From Paraburkholderia sp. PGU19 (GTDB lineage: Bacteria; Pseudomonadota; Gammaproteobacteria; Burkholderiales; Burkholderiaceae), in the NCBI RefSeq assembly GCF_013426915.1, contig NZ_AP023179.1, positions 3,658,001-3,722,000 on the forward strand: a stretch of DNA of 64,000 nucleotides. Direction: 5' to 3'. The notes under the pieces are model-generated. The model saw only the letters and a list, made by a program, of their open reading frames with translations. It was not told where the DNA came from and did not search any database. Each line of letters begins with the position of its first letter. The stretch's first letter is position 1. Shown here piece by piece: positions 38,929 through 47,552 of the stretch. The translations under genes and the position numbers were made by a program.

Positions 38929-40133
38929 GCTGATACTCCATTACTTTGATTGTCGCCGCCGAGCGAATCGGCAGCTTCCTGGTCGGCGTCGTCATCCGAC
39001 ACGCCGCCCTTGTCCAGTTCCGCCGGCACTTCGAGGTCCTTCGGTGCGACAGGCGCGACGCCGCCGTCTTCCTTGAAGCGGCGCAGCTGATAGACCCACG
39101 CGAGCACTTCCGCGACGGCGCCGTACAGCGCGCCCGGAATCTCGCGATTCAATTCGACGTTGTGATACAGCGCCCGCGCAAGCGGCGGCGCTTCGAGCAG
39201 CGGCACGTTGTTCTCGACGGCCAGTTCGCGGATGCGCGCGGCCACCAGGTTCACGCCCTTCGCCACCACCTTCGGCGCACCCATTTCGCCGTCCGTGTAT
39301 TGCAGGGCAACCGCGAAGTGCGTCGGGTTGGTCACGACGACATCCGCCTTCGGCACGTTCGCCATCATCCGGCGCCGCGCCATCGCACGTTGCTGCGTGC
39401 GCAGGCGCGCCTTCACATGCGGATCGCCTTCGCTTTCGCGGTGCTCGCGCTTCACTTCTTCCTTCGTCATGCGCAGCTTCTTGTGAAAGCTCCACAGTTG
39501 ATACGGCACGTCGAGCGCGGCGATCACGAACATGCCCGCAACCGTCATCGCGCAGCACACGGCAACCTGGTGCCCGGCATTCGACAGCGCGATGTGCAGC
39601 GGCTGCGTCGCGAGCGCGAGCATGTCATCGCGCCGGTGCCAGATCGCCGTCGCGGCGATCACGGCGACGACGAGGATCTTCGCCAGCGACAAGCCGAGCT
39701 GGATCACGCCGTTGATCGAAAAGATGCGGCCGATGCCCGCGACAGGGTTCAGCCGCCCGAAATTCGGCGACAGCGATTTGGTCGACAGCAGCCAGCCGCC
39801 CAGCGCCATCGGCGCGAGCAGCGCGGCGAGGCCCGTCATCAGGAGCAGCGGCAGCAGTACGAAGCCGCCCTCGCGCGCCACGGTGCCGGCACTCGCCAGC
39901 GTGCGCTTCGTGTCGAAGACCGTGTCGTGGTTGAACGTGAAGGCCGTGCGCAGCATCGTCTGCACGTGCTCGCCGATCATGCCAGACATGCCCCACGCGC
40001 CGAGAAACCCGGCCGCGACGAGCGCGAACGTCGCCAGCTCCCGCGAACGCGCAACCTGCCCCTCCTCCCGCGCCTTATCCAGGCGCCGGGGAGTGGCTGA
40101 TTCGGTTTTTTCGAGGTCGCTATCCTCTGCCAA
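38925..40133 (-). CDS. flhB: FlhB, export specificity switch protein
   Basis: A 402-residue membrane protein with four spans and an autocleaving cytoplasmic domain. The NPTH site lies in VVVTNPTHFAVAL. With the TTG start at 40133 (GGAGAG upstream) Asn of NPTH is residue 269, the same number as in Salmonella, and the N-terminus (AEDSDLEKTESATPRRLDKAREEGQ) aligns well. The ATG at 40160 would add nine unconserved residues. It begins the flhBA unit. Confidence 0.95.
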   Translation of the reverse strand: MAEDSDLEKTESATPRRLDKAREEGQVARSRELATFALVAAGFLGAWGMSGMIGEHVQTMLRTAFTFNHDTVFDTKRTLASAGTVAREGGFVLLPLLLMTGLAALLAPMALGGWLLSTKSLSPNFGRLNPVAGIGRIFSINGVIQLGLSLAKILVVAVIAATAIWHRRDDMLALATQPLHIALSNAGHQVAVCCAMTVAGMFVIAALDVPYQLWSFHKKLRMTKEEVKREHRESEGDPHVKARLRTQQRAMARRRMMANVPKADVVVTNPTHFAVALQYTDGEMGAPKVVAKGVNLVAARIRELAVENNVPLLEAPPLARALYHNVELNREIPGALYGAVAEVLAWVYQLRRFKEDGGVAPVAPKDLEVPAELDKGGVSDDDADQEAADSLGGDNQSNGVSA

Positions 40134-40180
40134 TGCGCTCTCCAGCTGGACGGGCACCATGCCCTTTTTCAGTGAGAGCG

Positions 40181-40230
40181 ATTATTCCTGCAGACGTCGA
40201 GTGGCGATTGGCGGATAAGGGCGGGGAAAC
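40181..40230 (-). promoter_or_regulatory. Candidate class II activator site upstream of flhB
   Basis: A partner of the flhF block (37 of 50 identical, no gaps). It has ATTATTCCTG and GGCGGATAA with the same 31-nt spacing. It lies 48-97 nt ahead of the flhB start. The region on to 40376 is very GC-rich with inverted GGGCGGGC / GCCCGCCC stretches and no gene. Confidence 0.45.
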
Positions 40231-40376
40231 CAGGGTATTTCAACCGATGGACGGCGCAAGGGCGCGCCGCCGGGTTCGCGGGCGGGCACGGCGCGACGCG
40301 CCGGGGCCCGCCCGGAGGCAGGCCGCCCGCGCTGACATCGAAACTCGACCAGCAACTCAACCAGAAAGCAGCGCCG

Positions 40377-41662
40377 TCAGAACGCAACAAATGGCGCTGC
40401 GCCGTTATTCGCGCGCTTGTCGATCCCGTAATACACATAGCGCCCGAAGAAGAACGGCAGGCCGAGGTCGAACGCGCTCAGCGAGCCGATCTGCCCCCGA
40501 GATCGTTGAACGCGTAGTTGTTCGCGTTGCTGAGCAGCGTCTGCGCGTTGGCGATGTTGATCGTCAGCGCCCCGGTCGCGCCGTTTGCGCCGACCAGGTT
40601 CACGGTGCGCTGCTGCGTCGAGCTTGGGCAATAGAACGACGCCAGGTTGCCGCCGCACAGCGCCAGCGAGCTGTCCGTGAAGAAATAGCCGTTCGAGCCC
40701 GAATCCATGAACGTGCGGATCGTCGAGCCGTTGAACGTGCTGGCGACGAGGTCGCCGGACGCATCCGTCGTGTAAGTCGTGGCGGCCGCGTTGCCGTTGT
40801 TCGACTGCGTGCCGATGCCGAATACGACCGTTCCTGTCGCCGTCGCCGCGCCGTTCGACGAAATCGGCGCCATCTGCACGATCACGCCGTTGTTATCGAC
40901 GGGGAAATTCGGAATCGGATTGGCGACCTGTTTCGTCGTCTCAGCGAGCGTGGGCGTGCAGTTCGTGCCGTTCGGGCATGCGTAATAGTTGCTGAACTGG
41001 GCGACGTTGGCCTGGACCGAGCAGGCCGCACCGCAATCGACAGGCGCGACGCCGAGACCCAGGATGCCGTTCGCACCGAGCGCGCTGGCCGTGTTCTCGT
41101 TTGCGCCGTTCACGCAGCCGCTTGCCGGAATGGTCGAATCGGCCATGTCGCCGATGACCTGGATCGGGATGTTGCTTGCAACTTCGCCGCTGATCTTCAC
41201 GGTCGCGGTGCGCGTCGTGCCCCACGTGAAGCCGTCCGCGAAGTGGGTGCATTCGGCGAGCTGGCCGCCTGCCGTGGCCTGCTGGACGGGCAGCGAGTTC
41301 GCGAGCGAGCCGAGCGCCGAATTGACGACGCGCAAGCCGAACGAGCCGGTGTCGAGCAGCACGTTATCGATGGTCGTGCAGTTGGTTGTGGAGTTCGGCG
41401 CGCAGACCGTCACGGAAACGGTCGGAATATTGATGATGCCCGCGACGCCCCGCCCGACTGAAACGGCCACCGTGTTCGCCGCATTCGCGGCGATCGGCTG
41501 CTGGTTAGGCCCGCTGTTGCTGTTGTTGTTGTTCGACGAAGACGACGAATCGCCGCCTCCGCCGCCGCAGCCCGCGACGAATGCCGTCATCGCGACGACG
41601 GACACGGCGAGCACGGCCTTCACGACGCTGACGCACGCTTCGAGCTTCAACGCAAATCGCAT
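40377..41662 (-). pseudogene. DUF3443-family lipoprotein, frameshifted near its end
   Basis: An N-terminal lipobox (FVAGC) followed by Gly, Ser and Asn runs points to a lipoprotein. The body looks beta-rich (VLLDTGSFGLRVV, FMDSGSNGYFFTDSSL), resembling aspartic-protease-like folds, and I recognise it as the DUF3443 type common in Burkholderia. The frame breaks after NDLGG at a G5 run (40494-40498). Adding one G restores QIGSLSAFDLGLPFFFGRYVYYGID to a stop at 40377, giving 428 residues. Function is unknown. It is 16 nt after the DUF2844 gene. Confidence 0.75.
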
Positions 41663-41678
41663 GATGGTTCTCCCGTCG

Positions 41679-42245
41679 TCACTGGATGTCGGTGGCGCTC
41701 ACGCCGGCGGGCAATGCCTGCGGCAGATAGGCCTGGCCGGAGAACGCGCCCATATGGCCGCCCGAACGCACGACGAGCCCGCTGTCCTGCACGATGCCGG
41801 GGCCGTGGCCGCCGCCGCGCAGCTGGCGCGCGCTGGTCACGCCTGCCACGTACTGTGGGAAATAGTTGCCGAGCAGGTCGGACAGATTGGGCATTTGCGG
41901 CCCGCTCCATGCAAGGCCGAACACGCTGCCCGCCGACGAGATGTATTCGCGGATCACCGTGCCGTTGCCGAGCGTCGTTTGCTGCACGGTGTAGGACGCG
42001 GATGCGGCGGTTGAAGAGGAAGAAGTCGTAGCGCCCGAACTGGCGGACGATGCGCTGCGCATCACGGCAGTGCCGTTCGACGATGGCGGGGCGATGGTGC
42101 GCGTGGTGGCGCTGGCCCCGGCGGGCGGCGTCATTGGATCTCCGCCTAGTGCGGCGTTCGCGGGTAGCGGAACGAGCAGGACGGGCAGCGAGCAGCAGAA
42201 TCCCAGCGCTGAAGCAAACACAGCACGGCTGAAGCGGATCGACAT
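41679..42245 (-). CDS. DUF2844-family exported protein
   Basis: A 188-residue protein with a signal peptide ending about residue 32 (PANAALGG), a Ser/Ala-rich low-complexity stretch, and a C-terminal part with YTVQQTTLGNGTVIREYIS and FGLAWSGPQMPNL. It belongs to the DUF2844 type, usually paired with DUF3443 as here. Function is unknown. GGGAGG precedes the ATG at 42245; the frame is open to 42320 without support. Confidence 0.75.
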   Translation of the reverse strand: MSIRFSRAVFASALGFCCSLPVLLVPLPANAALGGDPMTPPAGASATTRTIAPPSSNGTAVMRSASSASSGATTSSSSTAASASYTVQQTTLGNGTVIREYISSAGSVFGLAWSGPQMPNLSDLLGNYFPQYVAGVTSARQLRGGGHGPGIVQDSGLVVRSGGHMGAFSGQAYLPQALPAGVSATDIQ

Positions 42246-42529
42246 GGTTATGTGCCTCCCACAATCGATGGCGGACAATGCCCGCAATTCGCGGGCCCGG
42301 CTTGTTGATTCAGGGAGCAAGTTGCATGCGCGTGCAGCCGCGCGTTATGCGTAATGGGGCGTCGATCACGTCGCGCGCCTGTCTCCCTTAGGGGTAGTAT
42401 GCCAGCGGTTTGTGTCTGTGACGGGTTTTTGGGGTTTCTTGTCTGCGACGCTGGGTGGTTCGTTTGCTTTTCTGCGGTGGCATTCGTGTGGCGATTTTGC
42501 GGCGCGAGCGGGTTGGTTTGCTTGTGGTT
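42246..42529. other. G/T-rich spacer before repeat copy 6
   Basis: No gene is supported. From about 42400 the plus strand is strongly G/T-rich and includes TTGTCTGCGACGCTGG (42439-42454). This mirrors the right-hand flank of other repeat copies, so it may be the outermost left arm of copy 6. Confidence 0.55.
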
Positions 42530-43194
42530 GCGCTGGCATCCGCGATTGCGTTAGCTCGCTTCAAGCGTCGCCCCTGTGCGGGGCGGCACCTACTTTTCTT
42601 TGCCGCCGCAAAGAAAAGTAGGCAAAAGAAAGCGGCTCACACCGCCAGCATTTCTTCTTGCCTGAGGGCCCCCAAAGGTTCCTACGCTTCACACGGCAAC
42701 GTATCTGTTCGCGTTCGTTGCCAACGCTTCGAATGAGCGCCTCACCCACTTCAAGCACCCGCACGAGGGCTAGCGGCAGCGAACGGTATGTGCCGCCCAG
42801 GTGGCAAACTGTGTGTAGGTTGTCGCGTCTTACAGGGTAGCGCTCTTACAGGGTGGAACGCTTGCGCTATCGGTCCGGAGTGAGGCGTGTGTGGCGCTAC
42901 GGCCTACACACAGTTTGCCACCTGGGCGGCGATGGACTATCTGGCACGGCGCGCTGTATTGCGAGAGCGTGAAGCGGGTGAGGCGCACGGCAAGAGCGCT
43001 GGCAACGAACGTGGGTCACGTGGTTGCCGTGTGAAGTGTAAGAACCTTCGAGGGCCCTCAGGCAGGAAGAAGAACTGGCGGTGTTAGCCGCTTTCTTTTG
43101 CCTACTTTTCTTTGCGGCGGCAAAGAAAAGTAGGTGCCGCCCCGCACAGGGGCGACGCGTGAAGCTAGATAACAACTCGCGGATGCCAGCGCAG
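42530..43194. repeat. Palindromic intergenic element, copy 6 (full)
   Basis: A full copy between the DUF2844 gene and cheZ. Left arm CGCTGGCATCCGCG is at 42530; the central CCGCCCAGGTGGCAAACTGT pair lies near 42793-42821 and 42901-42930; the right arm ends CGCGGATGCCAGCG at 43192. A second short CGCGGATGCCAGC follows at 43212, then A/C-rich sequence to cheZ. It holds the conserved small frame 42887-43087. Confidence 0.88.
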
Positions 43195-43268
43195 AGACAA
43201 ACACCGTAGCGCGGATGCCAGCAAAAGCACAAGCACAACCACACCACACTAGAACGTCGAAGACAAAA

Positions 43269-43988
43269 TCAAAACCCGAGACTAGCCAGCAGATCATCAA
43301 CCTGCCCCTGATCCTGCACAACATCGGCCTTGCCTTCGGGATTAATCTGCGGCCCGTTCAGCAAACTTTCCGGACTGCCGGTCGGCGAAATCGCCTCATG
43401 CTGCGCCTCGGCAACCAGCTGCTGCGCCGTAGCAGCAAACTGCTCACGCCGCTCGGCAGCAATATTGTCGATCAGCACCCCGAGCAACTGCTGCTCGATC
43501 AGATAAACAACATCCGTGATCTTCTTGATGACCTGGCCCGTCAGATCCTGAAAGTCCTGCGCCATCATGATCTCGAGCATCTGCGCGTTGGTCGCAGTCG
43601 TCAGCTCCGGCACCCCGCGGAGAAAAGTCCGCGTATCATTCATCAGCGCCCGCACTTCCTCGCGCTCGATGGGCGCCGCATACCACTGCTCCCAGCGCGC
43701 GTCGAGTTCCGCCGCGTCCTGCTGCAACTGCTCCTGCATCGGCTTCGCCACTTCGATCGCCGACAGCACGCGTTCGGCCGCCTGCTCGGTCATCGTCGCG
43801 ATGTACTTCAGACGGTCGCGAGCATCCGGCACCGCCTCCGCCGCGCGCTCGACATGCTTGTCGATCCCCAGCTCGCGCATCGAATCGCGCAGCGTGCGCG
43901 TCAACTGTCCAATGCGGGCGAGGATGCGGTCGGTAGCGAGGTCGGCGCCGTCTTCTCTCGCGCCCTGCTCGTCGATGGGTGGGTTCAC
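43269..43988 (-). CDS. cheZ: CheZ, CheY-P phosphatase
   Basis: A 239-residue helical phosphatase that ends the CheY-P signal. The active-site helix QDLTGQVIKKITDVV carries the catalytic Gln and Asp region. The C-terminal tail QVDDLLASLGF is the CheY-docking peptide. It is last in the che operon, 1 nt after cheY, and its 3' end borders the A/C-rich flank of repeat copy 6. Confidence 0.96.
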   Translation of the reverse strand: MNPPIDEQGAREDGADLATDRILARIGQLTRTLRDSMRELGIDKHVERAAEAVPDARDRLKYIATMTEQAAERVLSAIEVAKPMQEQLQQDAAELDARWEQWYAAPIEREEVRALMNDTRTFLRGVPELTTATNAQMLEIMMAQDFQDLTGQVIKKITDVVYLIEQQLLGVLIDNIAAERREQFAATAQQLVAEAQHEAISPTGSPESLLNGPQINPEGKADVVQDQGQVDDLLASLGF

Positions 43989-43989
43989 A

Positions 43990-44385
43990 TCAGCTCCCGG
44001 TTTTTGCCATCTTCTCGAGAATCTTGTTGAGCTTCTCGTCGAGCGTCGCAGCCGTGAACGGCTTCACCACGTAGCCACTTGCGCCAGCCTGAGCCGCCGC
44101 AATGATGTTTTCCTTCTTCGATTCGGCCGTAACCATCAGCACGGGCAGATGCGAAAGCGTCGCGTCCGCGCGGATTTCCTTCAGCATCGCGAGGCCGTCC
44201 AGGTTCGGCATGTTCCAGTCCGAAATCACGAACTCGTACGCGCCGCTGCGCAGACGCGCAAGACCCGCCGCGCCGTCTTCCGCTTCGTCGACGTTCGAGT
44301 AACCCAGTTCCTTCAACAGATTGCGAACGATCCGGCGCATCGTCGGAAAGTCGTCCACAACCAGAATCTTCATTCCCTTATCCAT
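43990..44385 (-). CDS. cheY: CheY, chemotaxis response regulator
   Basis: A 131-residue single-domain receiver that binds FliM when phosphorylated. Visible are the acidic pocket DD (11-12), phospho-acceptor D56 (VISDWNMPN), T86 and K109 (VVKPF). The ATG at 44385 has AAAGGAAC upstream and gives the common start [12 protein letters not shown]; the frame is open to 44406. Its neighbour cheZ supports a role as the motor-binding CheY. Confidence 0.96.
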   Translation of the reverse strand: MDKGMKILVVDDFPTMRRIVRNLLKELGYSNVDEAEDGAAGLARLRSGAYEFVISDWNMPNLDGLAMLKEIRADATLSHLPVLMVTAESKKENIIAAAQAGASGYVVKPFTAATLDEKLNKILEKMAKTGS

Positions 44386-44459
44386 TTCCTGTTCCTTTTT
44401 CCCCAATCCAGATCGTGCGGTGGTCTTCGGCTTATCTCAATTTTGCGCCGAGGCTCGCA

Positions 44460-45572
44460 TCATACGCGTTGAACGCGATCGCCCATTGCGGACAAACGTG
44501 CCATCACGCGCCGGCTCATTTCCGACAGCGACGCGATTTCGTCCGCGGCGCCCATCGCGATCGCCTCGCGCGGCATGCCGAACACGATGCAGCTCGCTTC
44601 GTCCTGCGCGAGCGTGTACGCGCCCGCTTTACGCATGTCCAGCAGTCCCGCCGCGCCGTCGCGTCCCATGCCCGTGAGAATCACGCCGACAGCGTTCTTC
44701 CCCGCATGCTGCGCCGCCGAGCGGAACAACACATCGACAGACGGACGATGCCGGTTGACCGGCGGGTCGTCTGACAGATGCGCAATATAGTTCGCCCCAC
44801 TACGGGCGAGCAACAGGTGAGCGTGGCCGGGTGCGATGTACGCATGACCGGGCAGCACGCGTTCCCCGTGCTCTGCCTCTTTAACGGTAATCCGGCACAA
44901 ACCATTAAGGCGTTGTGCAAAAGATTTTGTGAAACCGGGCGGCATGTGTTGCGCGATGAGTACAGCGGGCGCATCGGGCGGCAGCGGCACGAGCACTTCG
45001 CGGATCGCTTCCGTGCCGCCCGTCGACGCGCCGACGATGATCAGCTTTTCCGTCGACACGAGCGGATTGTTGAAGAGCGGCGCAGGTGCCGCGGCATGCG
45101 CCGCGGCGCCCGTGTGCCCGGCGGCCGCTGCCGCATGCTGCGCGGGCGCGGCCTGGCGCACGCGCGCGCGGGCTGCCGCGCGGATCTTGTCGGCGAGCTT
45201 TTCCGAGTAGTCGAGCATGCCGTCGCGAATGCCCACTTTCGGCTTCGTCACGAAATCGACGGCGCCCAGTTCGAGCGCACGCAGCGTGATTTCCGAGCCG
45301 CGCTCGGTCAGCGACGACACCATCACGACGGGCATCGGACGCAGGCGCATCAGCTTCTCGAGGAAGTCGAGGCCGTCCATGCGCGGCATTTCGACGTCGA
45401 GCGTCAGCACGTCCGGGTTGTGTTGCTTGATGAGGTCTCGCGCGACGAGCGGATCGGGCGCCGTGGCGACGACCGTCATGTCGGGTTGCGAGTTGATGAT
45501 TTCCGTCATCAGGCTACGAATCAACGCCGAATCATCGACGCACAATACTTTGATCTTTTGCACGGTGCTCAC
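44460..45572 (-). CDS. cheB: CheB, receptor methylesterase/deamidase
   Basis: A 370-residue protein with an N-terminal receiver (phospho-acceptor D59 in [12 protein letters not shown]), an Ala/His-rich linker (140-170) and a C-terminal esterase with catalytic triad S183 (GASTGGTEA), H209 (AQHMPPGFT) and D305 (TGMGRDGA). It removes methyl groups from receptors during adaptation. It shares a 4-nt overlap with cheD. Confidence 0.96.
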   Translation of the reverse strand: MSTVQKIKVLCVDDSALIRSLMTEIINSQPDMTVVATAPDPLVARDLIKQHNPDVLTLDVEMPRMDGLDFLEKLMRLRPMPVVMVSSLTERGSEITLRALELGAVDFVTKPKVGIRDGMLDYSEKLADKIRAAARARVRQAAPAQHAAAAAGHTGAAAHAAAPAPLFNNPLVSTEKLIIVGASTGGTEAIREVLVPLPPDAPAVLIAQHMPPGFTKSFAQRLNGLCRITVKEAEHGERVLPGHAYIAPGHAHLLLARSGANYIAHLSDDPPVNRHRPSVDVLFRSAAQHAGKNAVGVILTGMGRDGAAGLLDMRKAGAYTLAQDEASCIVFGMPREAIAMGAADEIASLSEMSRRVMARLSAMGDRVQRV

Positions 45573-46369
45573 GCCTCCTCTACTGTCCTGGCGTTATTTG
45601 GTTGGGTCGGGCGCGCGGTGGCGCCAAATAGTTCGATACGCGGCTTCGCGCCAGCCGGGCGCGCCGCGCCCGTTCCCGAAGCCTGGTTGGCTCCCGCCGA
45701 TCCGCCCGAGCCGAACAGCTCGATGCGCGGCTTCGCGGCAGCGGGCGACGAAAACAACTCGACGCGTGCACGCGCTTTCGCGAGCCTCTCGGCGCGCTCT
45801 TCGGCGGATTGCCGGGCGAGCGCCTGTTCGCGTTCCGCGACGCCTGCTTCCTGCTGCAGACGCAGCTTCTTCACCATCACCTGACCGGTACGCGGCATGA
45901 ACGCGACCTTGCGCGGATGCTTGCCTTCCAGGTCCTCGGCGACGATGCGGATTTTTTCGAGTGCAAGGTAACGGCGCACGAACTCGGAGTTGCGGTCTCC
46001 GATGTTCATCGTCGTCATGCCGGCCAGCACGGCGGCACCGCCGAACACCTTCGCTTCGAAACGCTCGCGTCGGCCGCCCGCCTTGATCAACTCGTTGATC
46101 AGCACTTCCATTGCGTACGCGCCGTAGCGCATCGAGTCGGATGCGGCTTGCGCGACGTCGGCGCCGTCGTCGGGCAGCATGAAGTGATTCATGCCGCCGA
46201 TACCCGCCGTGCGATCCTGAATGCAGGCCGCCACGCACGAGCCGAGCACCGTGACGAGGACCATGTCTTCGCTCGTCGTGTAGAACTCGTTTGGCAGCAG
46301 CTTCACGCCGGGGCGCTGGAAGTGGTTGTCGTAATACAGGTTCGTTGCGATCGGCAGGGTGCTGCTCAT
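45569..46369 (-). CDS. cheD: CheD, receptor glutamine deamidase with repeated C-terminal tail
   Basis: A 266-residue CheD. The catalytic Cys45 (LGSCVAAC) and His62 (GGMNHFMLP) are present. The catalytic core ends near residue 175. A charged helix follows, then a Gly/Ala/Pro tail with three copies of R-[VI]-E-L-F at 202-206, 215-219 and 244-248; AKPRIELFG is repeated exactly. The tail is not part of the catalytic fold. The gene lies between cheR and cheB with 4-nt overlaps on both sides. Confidence 0.94.
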   Translation of the reverse strand: MSSTLPIATNLYYDNHFQRPGVKLLPNEFYTTSEDMVLVTVLGSCVAACIQDRTAGIGGMNHFMLPDDGADVAQAASDSMRYGAYAMEVLINELIKAGGRRERFEAKVFGGAAVLAGMTTMNIGDRNSEFVRRYLALEKIRIVAEDLEGKHPRKVAFMPRTGQVMVKKLRLQQEAGVAEREQALARQSAEERAERLAKARARVELFSSPAAAKPRIELFGSGGSAGANQASGTGAARPAGAKPRIELFGATARPTQPNNARTVEEA

Positions 46370-47301
46370 GCTGGCACCCCGCTCGTTGCACGTTGAGCCG
46401 CGCGGCCGGCAGCTGTCGCAGCGCCGGCGTCGCGTGTCAGTTCATAGACCGTTTGGCCGCGCAGACGGAACGCCTGCGTGACATACGTAAAGTTCTCCGA
46501 ATGCCCGGCGAACAGCAGGCCGCCCGGCTTCACGAGCGGCTCGAAGCGCGACAGCACCTGTCCCTGCGTCGGCTTGTCGAAGTAGATCATCACGTTGCGG
46601 CAGAAGATCGCGTCGAACTGTGTGTTCAGCCGGTAGTCGCGATCCGTCAGGTTCAGTTGCTCGAAACGGATCATCGCGCGTACTTCGGGGCGCACCTTCA
46701 CCATGCCCGCGTGCGCGCCCGTGCCCTTCAGAAAGAAGCGCTTGAGCCGTTCCGGCGACAGGTGCTTGACCTGATCGAACTGGTACGTGCCCGCTTCGCC
46801 CTTCGCCAGCACCTGCGTGTCGATGTCGGTGGCGAGCACCGTCGCCTGGCGCGCGGCCTGGTCGCCGAGCGCTTCGATCAGCGTCATCGCGATCGAATAC
46901 GGTTCCTCACCCGTCGATGCCGCCGAGCACCACACCGACACGGGCGCCGGACGGCGCGCGACGAAGTCCGCGAGGATCGGAAAGTGATGCGCTTCGCGAA
47001 AGAACGCGGTGAGGTTCGTCGTGAGCGCGTTCGTGAACGCTTCCCACTCGGCGGGATCGTTGTCCGCCTCGAGCATGTCGAGGTACTGGCGGAACGAGTC
47101 GAGCCCGCGTGCGCGCAACCGTCGCGCGAGGCGGCTGTACGCCATGTCGCGCTTGTGGTCGGACAGCGAAATGCCTGCGCTGCGATGAATCAGTTCACGA
47201 ATCCGCGCGAAATCTGCCGAAGTGAACTCGAAGTCGCGTGCCTGTTCGCCGGATCTTCCCGGCTCTGCCCGTTCAGGGCGTGATTGCGCGCGCGTTGCCA
47301 T
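46366..47301 (-). CDS. cheR: CheR, receptor methyltransferase
   Basis: An about 311-residue SAM-dependent methyltransferase. The N-terminal helical domain contains [22 protein letters not shown]. The SAM site is [18 protein letters not shown] beta-subdomain that can grip a receptor pentapeptide is expected in this group. Three ATGs in a row (47307, 47304, 47301) follow GGAAG; the third has the best spacing. Its stop overlaps the cheD start. The 250 bp before it up to the MCP gene holds no convincing gene. Confidence 0.95.
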   Translation of the reverse strand: MATRAQSRPERAEPGRSGEQARDFEFTSADFARIRELIHRSAGISLSDHKRDMAYSRLARRLRARGLDSFRQYLDMLEADNDPAEWEAFTNALTTNLTAFFREAHHFPILADFVARRPAPVSVWCSAASTGEEPYSIAMTLIEALGDQAARQATVLATDIDTQVLAKGEAGTYQFDQVKHLSPERLKRFFLKGTGAHAGMVKVRPEVRAMIRFEQLNLTDRDYRLNTQFDAIFCRNVMIYFDKPTQGQVLSRFEPLVKPGGLLFAGHSENFTYVTQAFRLRGQTVYELTRDAGAATAAGRAAQRATSGVPA

Positions 47302-47552
47302 CATCATGTCTTCCGTCTGCCATAAGGAGCGCCGCACCGCCCGTCGATCCCACCAATGCCGCCATTGCCTTCGATACTGTTTGCGATGTTGCATGCGCTG
47401 TCGCCAGCGCCGCGGCCTTCTGTTCTACCTGTTCCCACTGCCCTGCCCACGGCCCGATCCAGCCTGCTGCACGCCCGCCTTCACGGCGCGGCGCGCTGAA
47501 ACGTCCATCGCGGGACGATGTGCCGGAAGTCCGCATCTCGATCCATCGTCCT

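Noticed and set aside
17950..43194. CRISPR-like appearance of regularly recurring repeats
   Set aside because: The copies are kilobases apart, long and palindromic, with no spacer array and no cas genes.
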